This document shows positions 12,272 to 25,872 of a stretch of DNA of 64,000 nucleotides, piece by piece (the first letter of the stretch is position 1; each line of letters starts with the position of its first letter). The translations under genes were made by a program, and so were the position numbers. The DNA is from Allium sativum (taxonomy: Eukaryota; Streptophyta; Magnoliopsida; Asparagales; Amaryllidaceae), in NCBI GenBank assembly GCA_030737875.1, contig CM060912.1, positions 882,531,199 to 882,595,198 of the forward strand, read 5' to 3'. The notes under the pieces are model-generated. The model ran no database searches. It was given only the letters and a program-made list of their open reading frames with translations, and was not told the origin of the DNA.

Positions 12272-13345
12272 TGTAACGTCCCGTATTTTTAATGGTTAAT
12301 AAATCATTTATTTAATTATTTAAGTAATGGTTTGGTAATTTTAAATGGTTTAAATTAAATAACTTTGAATATTTAAGTAATATAAAAAATTAAATAATAT
12401 ATTTAATTTTCAAAATAGTCGGAAATAGTAGAATTCAAATATTGTGAGAATTGGATTATTTATAAGATATAATTCAGTTTATAATTGAATTATAATGACA
12501 ATTTTATTTAATAAACAGCGTTAGAACATATAAATTATATTATAATTATAATCAAGCTCGAAATGGCACGGTAGTTCGTAATTTGGTGATTGGAACTTTA
12601 AACTAATATACAAAATCCATTTTAAGTCGGATTTCTATGAAACAAGAAACGTTCAGAGCTGGTGAAGTATATTTTTCTAATGGAAGAGAAAAATCGAGAT
12701 TTCATCGTGTAGATTGTGAGTTGTGACCAAATCAAATTTTCGAAAAGCCGCTATGGAATTCCTTTTTAATTTATAACGATTTATTTATATTTAAAGGGAT
12801 TTTCAATATAAACTGAATACTGATTTAATCTGGTATTTGAAATATAGAGTTAAAAATCTAGACAGGAATATTTTAGAGCTGTACTATATTTTATGTGAAT
12901 ATATACGATAATATTAATTTATTAATAATATACTTAATTATTTTTAAATATATTAATATTTAAATGGATTTATTCAGAGCATTTAAAATAAACAGTTTTG
13001 CAGACGACCTCCGTTTTCGATGAAATTAATTTTGTTGGATCCAAAATATTAAATTGTTGTTAGATTTCAATTTTTGTGATTTTTGGAGTCAGTATGTGGC
13101 CATACGGGATTTTAATGTGAAAAACAGTCAATAATTTGACTTTAAAAATACGCTGTGTGAGCAAAGGGACTCGGAATTCGACAAAACAAGTTTCGTTAGG
13201 TCCATATTGTCGAACTGTAGCTGCGGGTCTATTTTCATCAAAATTGGATATCGTATGTGACTATACGGTATTTTAAATGGTAAATGCAAGCAGCAATACA
13301 CTAGAAACTAATATAAAATTGAATATTAAAATAATATTTCACCTC

Positions 13346-13353
13346 TATATATA
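13346..13353 (+). promoter_or_regulatory. Putative LTR TATA box (element A 3' LTR)
   Basis: TATATATA in the same context as 5915-5922. Confidence 0.45.
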
Positions 13354-14494
13354 TTCCCTTTCATCTAACCTAATCCCTCATTTTCATTTCACGGTCAAAA
13401 ACACCCAGCCGCCACCATTTTTGCTCAAAATCAATTCGTGAAGGGAAAAAATGCAAACAAATTATATAAAAATCTATAAATCTCAGAGTTTATATATCTG
13501 AGTTTGTATTGTGATTCTCTACATGCTAATATGCTTTTTGAAGTTATTCGAACAAGTGTTGTTCGTTGTCTTTATGAGCAGCGTCCTAGGGTTTGCAATA
13601 TTCTTGTAATTGGAGTAGTAATTAGGGATTTGGTTGTTGTAAGTAGCTAGAGGAGATGAAATGGACCTCGTATGAATTTTTTTGGAAATTTTGAAATTAA
13701 AAACTGTTGCACTACTTCCTATATGGTGCGAGAATAGCTGTGCATCGAGTTGTAATGATGGGGTTGAAATCAACGAGGATAGAAGGATATTAAAAATGGA
13801 GATTTTTGTGGATTTTCAGTGAAGAAACGAGTGGGAAAAAGGAGCTTGAGGCTTGCAAATGTCGGCCATGGCTGAGAACGAGTTTGTGGGTTGAAGACCA
13901 GTTGAAGATGGGAGGATCGAGTTCTATGTTAAAGGCATCGGAAGAAAGAGGAGAATGGTTTTGGCGATTTTAATTTTTGATTAAGGATGAAGAATGGAGG
14001 AGGGATGACCTTCAAGAAGCATGATGAGTGGTGAAAGAATGAGGAGCAGGTCACGATAAACATTTCTGGGAAGAAAGGATGTTGCAAATGGGAGTGGTTT
14101 GGGACGGGTGAGAAGAGTAAGGCCCAGTGACGAATTAAATTAGTTTGGTTTTAATTTAAAACAATTTATTAACTTGTTAAATCAATAACTTTATCATATG
14201 ATACCAGAAATTGATGAAACATGATTCGTTGGGATTGTATGGAGGGGGCTACACAATGGAACTGACTGGGAGTGAATTGGAGCTCGTTGCAATTTATAGT
14301 GAAATAAATTGTCTGTCTGAATCAACTGACAGTTATGGTTATTTAACGATGATCGTCCAATGTGAGTAAAATTCGCTAACTCTAGTAGTTTATATTTTTA
14401 TAAATATAATCTAGTATTGATAAATGATGATTGATTGATGTGTGATGATTGTTTGGTTGAATTGCTGATTTAGTGGTTGAAATTATAGATAACG

Positions 14495-14517
14495 ATATAT
14501 ATATATATATATATATA
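14495..14517 (+). repeat. (AT)n microsatellite
   Basis: A run of AT dinucleotides; the allelic site in the 5' LTR is at 7091-7110. Confidence 0.85.
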
Positions 14518-16896
14518 CCGTTAATCAAATATTGATTCTGTTTATTAGAATATTTCATATTGAAATGAAATCGACGTTATTTATTGTTTAACATCTGTGG
14601 ATGTAGGGGAACAGGTTGGAGGGATCCAACTAGATTCCTCAAATATTACTACTGTTTATTTTCTTATATTGTGATATATGATGTGATATACTATCTGTGA
14701 CAGATTTTGTATGTGTGGATGACTCGGACACTGTGATTTGTTATTTCTAAAATACCATAAGTAATACCAGAATGTAAAAAGGGAATTTTCAAAGCATATA
14801 TTGAAAATAAAATATATATTTGAAAAAAAAAATAGAATTATGAAATATATATTTGGAAAAAAATTGAATTATATATTTGAAAGACAAAAAGAATTATAAA
14901 ATATAAATAAATAGAATTATAAAAGGAATATTTATTTAGAAAATAAAAATAATTATAAAAGGAATATTTATTTAGAAAGTAAATAGAATTTTATAAAAGG
15001 AAATATTTGGAAATGAATAGAATATTATAAAAGGAAATATGTGGAAAATAAATACTAAATGGAAATCGGTTTTGATATATAATTGGAAAAGATTTAGTTA
15101 ATGTAGTTTTTAAATAGAATCTATTTTAACAGATAAATTGAGAAGATTAATTTATAAATAATGTTTTATAAATTAAATAAAATATTTATCATGTGATAAA
15201 TGGAATATATAAATCTGAACTTATATAGAGAAGTAGAAATCAGTTTTAACACCGATATTTTAATTTGAATGTGAACTCAGCATTTATAAAAGGAATTATA
15301 AATGAGTTTTAAGTGTTAGAAATAAAAAGGAGATTTCATATGAGTAATTCTATAAATAAAGGTATAAATAGAATTTGGTGGGATACCCGAAATTCCCCGT
15401 GAAGGAAAGAACGGATTGAATTGAGAACACGACAAATCAGAACACAAATAGAAGAACATTTCATTGCTTATTACAACAATTCCATCAGAATACAAGAATA
15501 TACAGAGTACAAATAAATATTACACATCATAAAATATCAGAGATTTGCAAGTTACAATGCAGCGAAAAATAATACAAAAACACAACTGAAAAGAATATAC
15601 GGATACAGAGCTTTCCGAATATCATTCCAGCTGTAAACCAGGATCCTGTGAATATAAATCTGCAAAACCAAAACTACTAGCTGCCCGTGTGGAAAATAGG
15701 GGCACCCAAAGTTTAGGTTTAAATAATAAACTTCAGGCCAGTCATGTGAATGTTGTGAGAACTAAAACAGTTATTAATCTTTATTTTAAAGTTAGGTAAA
15801 TCTAGGGACCACGCCGTATAACACGGAACGAGTTTCCTTCCAAGAATACCAGTGCATAAAACAACAGCGCAATGCTAAATAAAGAACAATGAAGCTATTA
15901 TAAGACTCAGGTCCAATCACACAATGCAACGCAAGCTGGAGGATAGAGTTTTTACCTTATAATAGCCAAGAATGCTTGGTACGTAAAATTTCATGTTTTA
16001 TTATTGCTATGAGTGTATATTGTCAAAACAAATACAATCACAAGTATCAATCATAGACGACATAAGTGCCCCCAAACCACTATGTCGCCATATATAGGTT
16101 TACAATTAAAACCACAAAATGTCGTATTGGAAGTTGGATTTCCATCTGTGAACCGAGGCAAGGGATCGTCCTCACCACTTCGAGACTCTCTAGCCTGTGT
16201 CTCAGGCAAGTACTCTGTCAAGCCTTTAGATCGTCCGGGCCGGTCCACACGGAGTGGATTAAAATGCCTGAACGCTGCGTTTCCCCGCCCTATGGAGCGT
16301 CAACTGGTCATATCCCGACCAAACTACCGGCCCCGGAATGACCGATATAACCGAGGCGCCTTGCTATCTAACATCCACATAAGTAAAACGTCAGGGCTTG
16401 CAAAACGCTAACACCACTCCTAGCTAGAAGGAAACGCATGCTCTCCTTGATGTCCTCTCCCATTTGTGGTTCACACTGGGGTGTGAGGCTCGTGAATTAA
16501 CGCTACACAAAGCTACGCTATATTAAAGCCATGCTTTGATCATCAACCACAAGAATCTTCTTTTCAACAGAAGCCTTGATCATTTGCATCTCAGCATGCC
16601 ACATAGGCATTTCATGCTATGCAACCGATGTCTATCATCCGATGTCAGACACACATCCATTTACAAGTTCGTTCTAGGTCTGAACAAAACCGGAGGCACC
16701 TTATTCCTCTCCACACTGTTCAATACAGGGGAGAGGTCCTCGCATATTCGGTCGATCTACAAGTACGTCTGGACGATCACCACTTCTTACCTCGTCTTGG
16801 GTGTACAGCCCAATCAAGACATCAGTAATCATCCAAATGATGTGAAGACCTCCGGTCATTAACAACCGTCTTCATCCTCGAGACATCTTCGAATCA

Positions 16897-16935
16897 GTTA
16901 TTCTGAATTGGATAAACCCGGTCTTTCTGAATAAC
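16897..16935 (-). other. Stem-loop with GGCCGGG-type loop (element B left LTR)
   Basis: GTTATTCTGAA (16897-16907) pairs with TTCTGAATAAC (16925-16935) with one T-T mismatch. On the minus strand the loop reads as in the 559-598 hairpin. The right LTR copy is at 24130-24168. Confidence 0.5.
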
Positions 16936-17193
16936 TCGCGTATATAATAAACAATTGCTATAAAAACACAACATACGCCTCATTCTAATCCAGAATATTT
17001 CTTTATCCAAATATTCATATACTTTTGGAAAGGTTCTCATTAATTTATCAAAGAGAAATTCATTAAATTTATTCTTTAATCTTACTTTGGATATCAATTC
17101 AGTGTAATTAAAGATGCATTGAAACTCCACTTGGTTTTAATCTTCCCAAAAATCAATATTAACGATTGTTTAACTTGGGAAATCATATCCTGT

Positions 17194-17900
17194 CTTTAAC
17201 TGGGTTAAAGAACCAATGTCATTTAAAAAACCGTTCACGATAAACCCAAAATCACATTTCATTCCATCAGCCTTTAACCGTAAATTAGCAAGTGAACAAT
17301 TCCCTAAGTATTAACCCCGAAGGCCGAAACCAACATCAAATCAATATCAAGGAAACCATTCAACTTAACTAATCTCCAGTTAGTTTCTGATTTTCTTAAC
17401 TCCATTGGGTCTAAGAATAGTATTATTAAAGATACCATTCACGACAACCCAAAACCTTATTCCTGTCTTTAACTGGGTTAAAGAACCAACGTCCTTTAAA
17501 ACACGGTTCACGATAAACCCAAAATAACATTCCATTCCATCAGCCTTTAACCGTAAATTGGCAAGTGAACAATTCCCTAAGTATTAACCCCGAGAGCCGA
17601 AACCAACATCAGATCAATACCCAGGAAACCATTCAACTTAACTAATCTCCAGTTAGTTTCTTATTTTCTTAACTCCATGGGGTCTAAGAATAGTATTATT
17701 AAAGATACCATTCCCGACGACCCAAAATCTTATTCCATTGTTAATCAGGTTAAAGATCAAGTGTTATTTAAAACACCGTTCACAATAAACCCAAATAGCA
17801 ATTCCAATTCCATTCCAATTAAATATCAATTAATTGGTATACTTCATTAAATCTAAATAAAAAGATTTAATCTTTTCTCAACTGGGTTCAAGAAGATTGT
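17194..17900 (-). repeat. Tandem repeat of about 273 bp in the B LTR
   Basis: Two full copies (starting 17194 and 17467) and a decayed partial third (from about 17735). Each full unit begins with the hairpin CTTTAAC-TGG-GTTAAAG. The matching array in the right LTR starts at about 24427 and 24693. The window-start fragment keeps the same hairpin at 49-65. Confidence 0.85.
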
Positions 17901-19644
17901 TAATGAAGACACCATTCACGACAAACCCAAAATCACATTTGATATTAAATATAAGGCTCTAAATAGAAAATATATCGGCTTATATTCAATATCAAATTCT
18001 GGAATCAACAAATACCATATTGGAAAAACGATATATATACCTTCCAAATTCCTCCACAATATCTGTATAATCACGGAATCCAATATCGAAATATTCCAAA
18101 GATAATTTTGATTCAAATCCATTCCAATTCATATATTGAAAATTCTGGTTATCTTTAAAACCATTTCAAATCCAATTATTTATATGCAAACATTGGATTT
18201 ATTGTTCTAGTTCATAACTAGTTCATTTCGATAAAAATGCCCTTTTATCTTTTCAAATATGGATTTTTCATCCCAATTCTTTCCAAATCATTTATTATGA
18301 TTTTACACAAATTATCGATATTGTTAATAATTTTATCAAGGCCCGTACAATCGATTTCCATAAACGGCCATCGAACTGCACTTACAACGACCTTTTACAA
18401 ATTTGATTTGGACATAATTCCAAATCCAACCATTAGATTTCAAATCTTAAATAATCTTTGGAAAGCTCTTCTCGATACGAATCCAACAGCTCCAGTTTTA
18501 GGAGAATCCGACGGTCGAATCTCCTGTAATATCCATTCGAAGTCAATGGTCGAAATTCGCGAATTGCTGCAGCGTAGCGCATTCTATTCAGGCCATTATA
18601 TTATATATATAATATATATTTCATTGATTTCCATTTAAAACGTATTTTATAAATCGTTTTAAATTCATTTTCAAAATGGTTTCAATTTCATATTCAATTT
18701 TAAATCAAAATTGAATATTCCATATCATTAACATATAAATGATAATATTTTCAAAAACATTAAATTTTGAAATCAATTCCTTTTCAATATTCATTATAAA
18801 AATGAATAAAATCAAGATAAATATCGTTGACATCAAAATGGCGTCAATCTAATCAACACGGCTTTATATATTTAAATATTTTCGTGTCCATCCCAAATCG
18901 GACATTAAAATCAGATTTTTGATCTTTTACTGAATATTATTTTAAAACATTCATCATTTTAAAATATTAGTTATTTTAAAATATTCATTCTTTTTGAACT
19001 AGAATCAGACACAGTCAATTTCCATATAATGTGATTATATGGATTTCATATAACACATGTACACAACAACAATCAAACACGGTCAACCATCATCCAGAGT
19101 GCATTCTACACTGCATAAGCGTCAAATATAAATATTTAACGCTTACAACAGCCTGTCTATCAATCGATCGACATACAGTTACTTATTGGGATTAGTGTAT
19201 GTCTAATATCATCCCAATATCCGTGTGGGGTTTTCAAACAACAAATACAGATTTATTTGTGTAGTCAGGCGATGTGTAAAATTTATCATCCCAATCAATG
19301 TCAGTCAAATCAGTGTACATAAACAAATCGTCCAATTTGTTTATGAATATTTACTTTATTCAAACACACATTAAAAATTATTTTTTTAACTATAAAATAT
19401 TTTATCCCATTCCACATCTCACATCAATTTTTACAACACAGTTAAACAAACAAACAAGTCGTCCATGGTCTGTGGACGACGGGTGTAGGGTGCTGCTAAG
19501 CACCGTCTACATCCTATTATATATTTTATGTAGAAAATAAAAAAAGTGAGAAGTTCTCACTGTGGGTTCCACTCCGGCATGCTTTATTTCTGAACAGTCT
19601 GAATTCCGTTTAGCTTTCAGTTTATTTCATCGCAATCTGTCTCA

Positions 19645-20260
19645 CATGATTTTTATATAAAAAATCACATTTTTATTTCAACGCTATATATATAATAAAA
19701 ATCAGATTTTTATTTCGCTACATATATAAAAATCATATTTTTACAATGCTTCTTTCTATATAAAAATTATATTTTTATATCTCTACTTCTTACATAAAGA
19801 TCGTATTTTTATTTCACTTCTCCTATAATAAAAATCACATTTTTATTGATTAGCTTTCTTTATAAAGATCACATGATTATCGCTACTTCATATGACTAAA
19901 AATCGTATCTTTACTTCGCTAACTTCATAATAAAAATCCTATCTTTACTTCGCTAATTTTATAATAAAAATCCTATATTTACTTCGCTAATTTCATAACA
20001 AAATTCCTATCTTTACTTCACTAATTTCATAATAAAAAACTAAATCTTTACTTCGCTACTTTTATATGATAAAAATCGAATCTTTATTCTATGAAAAATT
20101 ATATCTTTACGTTATAAAAATCATACCTTTATCATGTTTAAAAATCTAACATTTTCATGTCAAAAAATCTATCTTTGTGTGTAAAAATCAAATCTTTTGT
20201 TATATAAAAATTTAATCTTCCTTTATAAAAATCATCATTTTATTTTTTAGTTTTATATAA
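19645..20260 (-). repeat. Array of AT-rich hairpin units in the B LTR
   Basis: Some 20 degenerate units of about 30 bp alternate AATAAAAATC with ATATTTTTA or ATCTTTAC and a CTTCGCTAATTT spacer. Each unit contains A-run/T-run inverted pieces that can fold. The equivalent array in C (26395-26720) has a different consensus. Confidence 0.75.
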
Positions 20261-20324
20261 AACAATTAATTAAAAGAAACTAAAATAAATAAAATAGAAT
20301 AAATAAATTTTACCTTTCTTTTGA

Positions 20325-20575
20325 AAGGGGGTGTCCACCACCGTCGATCGAATGGGGGGAGACGCGTCGGAGTGCGTTCAGAGGCGGAGCAGTGGGCGGT
20401 TTCAGAATGGAGGCGGCTGTGCGTTCGTAACTGGGGGGAGGCTAGGGCTCACGCAGGGAAGGAGATGAAGAGGAAGGAGGCGATGTAGGGGGGTGGCAAG
20501 GGGAGCAGAGCGCCGGCGTCGCGGCGGTGGGCGGTTGGAGAACGACGAGACCGATTGTCGGTTTTTTTTTTCCTT
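20325..20575 (-). other. GC-rich island downstream of the LTR promoter region
   Basis: About 250 bp much richer in G and C than its surroundings, with several G runs on the plus strand. It occupies the same LTR position as the GC-rich blocks in C (25880-26140) and D (28555-28870). Read on the minus strand it looks like a C-rich leader, as in plant 5' UTRs. No conserved open frame links the three copies. Confidence 0.5.
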
Positions 20576-21559
20576 TAATTTTTTTCTTTTGTAATCTGAA
20601 AACGATCTGGAAAATAAAAGAGGGGGGGTGTAAGAGAGGGTTGACTTTTATTTTATTTATTTGATTAATTTAATTAATTTATTCTTCTAAAAGTTATCAT
20701 TCCATTCGAACTCCAATCGAGACCCACCGACTGTCATCCATAGTTAATTACCCCCATTCTAAACACAATGGGATAGGTATCGTAGGCCAGTTCTAACATT
20801 TCGATCAATTTCCGTTAAATTTGAGATATAAATCATTATATATTCAATTTAAACGTACATTTTAATTTACCGGGGCCACATACGGACTCTAAAAATTCCT
20901 TAAAAAATTATTTCTAGCTTCGTATTGACGATACGGTTCTAACAAAATTAATTTCATCAAATTTAGAGATCGTTTGAAAAATGCCTATTTTCTGGTCGAT
21001 CCAAATTTGTTGAAACTAACAAAACACGTTTTACTTCACCACGCTCACATATTGATTTTGAAAAATATGAATTTTGGAATCTAGCAATAACTTAACACCC
21101 CGGATCCAACAAAAGTGGTTTCGTCGAAAACAGAGGTCGTTTGCAAAATCTCCATTTTTAAGGGCTGTATTTCCATAGCGACTATTCTGTATTTTCAACT
21201 GGGCATAAATTTTTATTCCCACTATGAAATTTCAATTTTTCGAATTCGTTGGAAAGGTATTTTCAATTAGGTTCTAATATTTTTGGTTTCGCTAAAATCC
21301 GGTTAAGTTTTAATCCTGTACATTCATTTGAAATCTTAAATCAAATTTTCAACCTACCGCGCCATTTCCAATTCCTTCTATAATTAAAAATAAATATTTG
21401 TATTCTAACGTCGATTCAAATAAATATATATGTTCTAATTCTATTCAAAATAAATTTATCGTCGTTATTATTTAAAATAATTCATTTTAAATATCCAAAA
21501 TTCATTAATATTGCCAAAATAAAAAAATTAAATTGGTTCAGATTTTCCGGGTTGTTACA

Positions 21560-21577
21560 ATCTCCCCCACTTAAAAT
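21560..21577 (-). promoter_or_regulatory. Polypurine tract (element B)
   Basis: On the minus strand ATTTTAAGTGGGGGAGAT directly precedes the 3' LTR start at 21559. Confidence 0.9.
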
Positions 21578-22580
21578 CTTTTCGTCCTCGAAAAGGAACG
21601 GAGCTGAAAGTTGTTTAACTAACCAAATCAACTCTCAACATTTTAATTATAGCTTAATTTCTTCAACTTTTCAAATTTTTCAAAAATTTAGCTAACACCC
21701 TAAATTTTCGAAAAATTTCGCCATAACCTCCTTTGTGCGGGAGCATCGGGAAAATCCCCAAACCTCCACACAGGCCTCTCCAATCAAAAAGAAAAAGAAA
21801 CAGCCAATCGGCTAGCCAATCGGCTCATAAAATCATCCAAAACCCCAAAAAATTCAATAAACATGTACCTATTTGTCGGGCAAACAATTTTATTCCTCTG
21901 CTTAGCTTCCCTTCCATGACTTGTTCAATATATTTATGCATGTACATGTATGCAATTTCAAACAATTTTCAATTCAGTTCAACATTTGATACAATTTGGC
22001 TAAATTTACCTTACATTCACATAATGGTTTCAATGAATAATCACACAATACAATCATCATTAATTAGTTGATTATCTTTTCAAATTCATAACTTTGATAT
22101 ATATACAAAAAAATCCATTTTTGGTGCCAAATCACAACAATAAGCCCTATCTAGTTTTGGTTCTCACACCAGTCAATTGGAAATATATAAATATCCCACT
22201 TTATAAACTCGAACACAAATGCTGATGATGCGATCGCGATCATCTGAATCATGCCCAGGAGACTAGAGTGTGATTCTATATCTATCCAGTATATTAAAAC
22301 TTCAAATACACATGGATTAGACGTATACGCAAAATCTTAATATACTTGATTATCCAAATCAATATAAAAATAATATTCAAATACGTATAACAGATTTTAA
22401 ATTTTCAAAACAAAAATTGTTTTCATCTTTATTTGAAGACAAATCTCTTCCGACTCATTCTAGGATACTACTGATCCCATCTCTAACGAGTCATTCTCAT
22501 TGGATATTACTAATCCAATCTATGATGAATTCTTTCGTTTGGTTCTAACGTGTCTTATTCTCCGAGCTCTGCAAACCAGA

Positions 22581-22591
22581 GCTCTGATACA
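22581..22591 (-). promoter_or_regulatory. Primer binding site, iMet-tRNA type (element B)
   Basis: On the minus strand TGTATCAGAGC, one base different from the usual TGGTATCAGAGC, starts a few bases after the 5' LTR end. Confidence 0.8.
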
Positions 22592-22594
22592 TAA

Positions 22595-25012
22595 TGAGAC
22601 AACCCGAACTTCCCCGTGAAGGAAAGAACGGATTGAATTGAGAACACGACAAATCAGAACACAAACAGAAGAATATTTCGTTTCTTATTACAACAATACC
22701 ATCAGAATACAAGAATATACATAGTATGAATAAATATTACACATCATTAAATATCAGAGATTTACAAGTTACAATGCAGCGGAAAATAATACAAAAACAC
22801 AACTGGAAAGAATATACGGATACAGAGCTTTCCGAATATCATTCTAGCTGTAAACCAGGATCCTGTGAATATAATTCTGCAAAACCAAAACAACTAGCTG
22901 CCCATGCGGAAAATAGGGGCACCCAGAGTTTAGGTTTAAACAATAAACTCCAGGTCAGTCATGTGACTGGTGTGAGAACTAAAACAGTTATTAATCTTTA
23001 TTTTAAAGTTAGGTAAATCCAGGGATCACGCCGTATAACACGGAACGAGTTTCCTCCCAAGAATACCAGTGCATAAAACAACAGCGCAATGCTAAATAAA
23101 GAACAATGAAGCTATTATAAGACTCAGGTCCCATCACACAATGCAACACAAACCGGAGGATAGAGTTTTTACCTTGTAACAGCCAAGAATGCTTGGTATG
23201 TAAAATTTCATGTTTTATTATTACTATAAGTATTTAGCGTCAAAAACAATTTCAATCATAAGTATCAATCATAGACGGCATTAGTGCCCCATACCACTAT
23301 GTCTCCATATATAGGTTTACAATTAAAACCGCAAAATGTCGTATTGGAAGTTGGATTTCCATCTGTGAACCGAGGAAACGGATCGTCCTCGTCGCTTCGA
23401 GACGCTCTAGCCCGTGTCTCAGGCAAGTACTCTGTCAAGCCTTTGGATAGTCAGGGCCGGTCCACATGGAGTGGATTAACATGCTTGAACATTGAATTTC
23501 CCCGCCCTATGGAGCGTAAACTGGTCATATCCCAACCAAACTATCGGCCCCGAAACGACCGATATAACCGAGGCGCCTTGCTATCCTTCATCCACATAAG
23601 TAAAACACCAGGGCTTGTAAAACGCTGATACCACTCCTAGCTAGAAGGAAAAGCATGCCCTCCCTGATGTCCTCTCCCGTTTATTGTTCACACCGGGGTG
23701 TGAGGCTCACGAATTAACGCTACACAACGCTACGCTATATTAATGCTGTGCTTTGATCATCAACCACAAGACTCTGCTATTCAACAGAAGACTTGATAAT
23801 TTGCATCTCAGCATGCCACACAGGCAATTCACGCTATGCAACCGATGTCTATCAATCACACAGAATGAAATCCGATGTCAGACACACATCCATTTACATG
23901 TTCGTTCTGGGTCTAAACGAAACCGGAGGCACCTTATTCCTCCCTCATATATTTAATACAGGGGAGAGGTCCTCGCATATCCGGTCGGTCTCCAAGTACG
24001 TCTAGATGATCACCGCTTATTTACCTCGTCTTCGGTGTACAACCCAATAAAACATCAGTAATCATCCAAACGATGTGAATACCTATGGTCTTCAACCACC
24101 GTCTTCATCCTCGACACATCGTCGAATCAGTTATTCAAAATGGGATAAACCCGGTCTTTCTGAATAACTCGCGTATATAATAAACAAGTGCGATAAAAAC
24201 ACAACATACGCCTCATTTCAGTCCAGAATATGTCTTTATCCAAATATTCATATACTTTGGGAAAGGTTCCCATTAATTTTATCAAAGATAAATTCTTTAA
24301 ATTTATTCTTTATTCTTCCTTTGGATATCAATTCAATCTAATTAAAGATGCATTAAAACTCCACTTGGTTTTAATCTTCCCAAAAATCAATATTAACGAT
24401 TGTTTAACTTGGGAAATCATATCCTGTCTTTAACAGGTTTAAAGAACCAATGTCATTTAAAACATTGTTCATGATAAACTTAAAATCACATTCCATTACA
24501 TCAGCCTTTCACCATAAATTAACAAGTGAACAATTCCCTACCTCGAAGGCCGAAACAAACATCAGATCAATACCCCGGAAACCATTCAGGTTAACTAATC
24601 TCCAGTTAGCTTCTGATTTTCTTAACTACATTGGGTCTAAGAACAGTATTACTAAAGATACCATTCACGACAACCCAAAATTTTATTCCTGTCTTTAACT
24701 GGGTTAAATAACTAATGTCCTTTAAAACACGGTTCACGATAAACCCAAAAACACATTCCATTCCATCAGCCTTTAACCGTAAATTGGCAAGTGAACAATT
24801 CCCTAAGTATTAACTTCGAAGGCCGAAACCAACATCAGATCAATATCCAGGAAACCATTCAACTTAACTAATCTCCAGTTAGTTTCTGATTTTCTTAACT
24901 CCATTGGGTATAAGAATAGTATTATTAAAGATACCATTCCCAACAACCCAAAATCTTATTCCATTGTTAATCGGGTTAAAGAACAAGTGTTATTGAAAAC
25001 ACAGTTCATGAT
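22595..25012 (-). repeat. Element B 5' LTR, truncated by element C
   Basis: This repeats 15379 to about 17790 of the left LTR. It starts (plus strand) TGAGACAACCC and stops where element C's LTR begins at 25013. It includes the CAGTC/GACTG hairpin (22966-22979), the GGCCGGG-loop hairpin (24130-24168) and two copies of the 273-bp tandem unit, here about 266 bp. Confidence 0.92.
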
Positions 25013-25872
25013 TGTAATAACCCGAAAATCTGAGCCAATTTAAAAAATTTATTTTGGCAATTTTAGTGAATTTTGAATATTTAAAATGAATTATTTTAAA
25101 TAATAGCGACGAGAATAGAATTAGAACGTATATATTTACTTGAATCGTCGTTAGAATATAAATATTTTATTTTAAATATAAAAGGAATTGAAAATGGCGC
25201 GGTAGTTCGAAATTTTGATTTCAAATTTCAAATGAATGTACAGGATTCGAAATAAACCGGATTTTAGTGAAACAAAAAATATTAGAATATATTTCCAACG
25301 AATCCGAAAAATTGAAATTTCATAGCGGGGATAAAAAGTTATGTCCAATTGAAAATTCAGAATAGTCGCTATGGAATTCTGGCCCTTAAATATTGAAATT
25401 TTGCAAACGACCTTTGTTTTTGACGAAACCAATTTTGTTGGATCCGGGATGTCAAGTTATTGCTAGATTCCAAACTTCGTAATTTTCTGAATCAATATGT
25501 GAGCATGGTGAAGTAAAACGTGTTTTGATAGTTTCAGTCAATTGGGATCGACCAGAAAATGGCTATTTTTCAAACGATCTCATAATTTGACGAAATTTGT
25601 TAGGACTGTATCGTCAATATGAAGCTAGAAAATATTTTTTGGAGATTTTTAGAAACTGTATGTGGCCTCGGTGAATTTAAATGTGCGTTCATATTCAATA
25701 TAGATGTAGATTTTGATTTTGATGGAAAATGATCGAAACTGCTGATGAAACATATCCCATTGTGTTCAGAATAGGGGTATTTGGCTAGGGGCGATAGTCG
25801 TTGGGTTTCGTTTGGAGTTCGAGTAGAAAGTCAACTATAGTGGAGAATTAAATAATATTAAATAATATATTA

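Larger units (their letters stand above)
4841..15378 (+). mobile_element. Element A: family-1 LARD-type non-autonomous retrotransposon, 3' LTR truncated
   Basis: The order is 5' LTR (4841-10804), PBS (10806-10817), short non-coding interior (10805-12271), PPT (12254-12271) and a partial 3' LTR (12272-15378). The LTR is about four times longer than the interior and no gag or pol remnant is visible, which fits a LARD. The 3' LTR stops where element B begins; the missing part corresponds to 7984-10804 of the 5' LTR and is not in the window. The 5' flank is ATTTT (4836-4840), but the second target-site copy cannot be seen. Confidence 0.9.
12272..15378 (+). repeat. Element A 3' LTR, truncated by element B
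   Basis: This repeats 4841 to about 7983 of the 5' LTR, with scattered substitutions and small indels. It contains the putative TATA box at 13346-13353, palindromic motifs at 13018-13038 and 13179-13200, and an AT-rich tandem array. It stops at the TG of element B's left LTR. Confidence 0.92.
15379..21559 (-). repeat. Element B 3' LTR (6,181 bp, minus strand)
   Basis: On the minus strand it starts TGTAACAACCCGGAAAATCT at 21559 and ends at 15379 (plus-strand TGGGATACCC). The first 2.4 kb from the left recurs at 22595-25012. It contains a 273-bp tandem repeat, an array of AT hairpin units, a GC-rich island and conserved hairpins. Long antisense open frames, such as one at 16013-16411, have no recognisable motif. 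Confidence 0.92.
21560..22594 (-). other. Element B non-coding interior (1,035 bp)
   Basis: The 5' part (minus strand, about 22580-22430) matches the leader of coding element D, with the shared wording of GGATCAGTAGTATCCTAG type repeated at 32940-33000. The 3' part (about 21860-21600) matches D's 3' UTR and A's interior. Gag-pol is absent, so B looks like an internal-deletion derivative of a D-like element. Confidence 0.8.
15379..25012 (-). mobile_element. Element B: family-2 LARD-type non-autonomous retrotransposon, minus strand
   Basis: Read on the minus strand: 5' LTR (25012-22595, cut by element C), PBS (22591-22581), a 1,035-bp non-coding interior, PPT (21577-21560) and 3' LTR (21559-15379). 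The LTR is six times longer than the interior. It sits inside element A's 3' LTR; the left flank is TTTGG (15374-15378). The two LTR copies differ visibly (roughly one change per 10 to 20 bp in places), so this is an older insertion than G. Confidence 0.9.

Noticed and set aside
16013..16411. Open frame of 132 codons antisense to B's LTR, with a similar frame in the other LTR (23284-23628)
   Set aside because: The two are copies of one LTR, so similarity is expected. The matching region in the window-start fragment and in D is not open over the same length, and there is no known motif.
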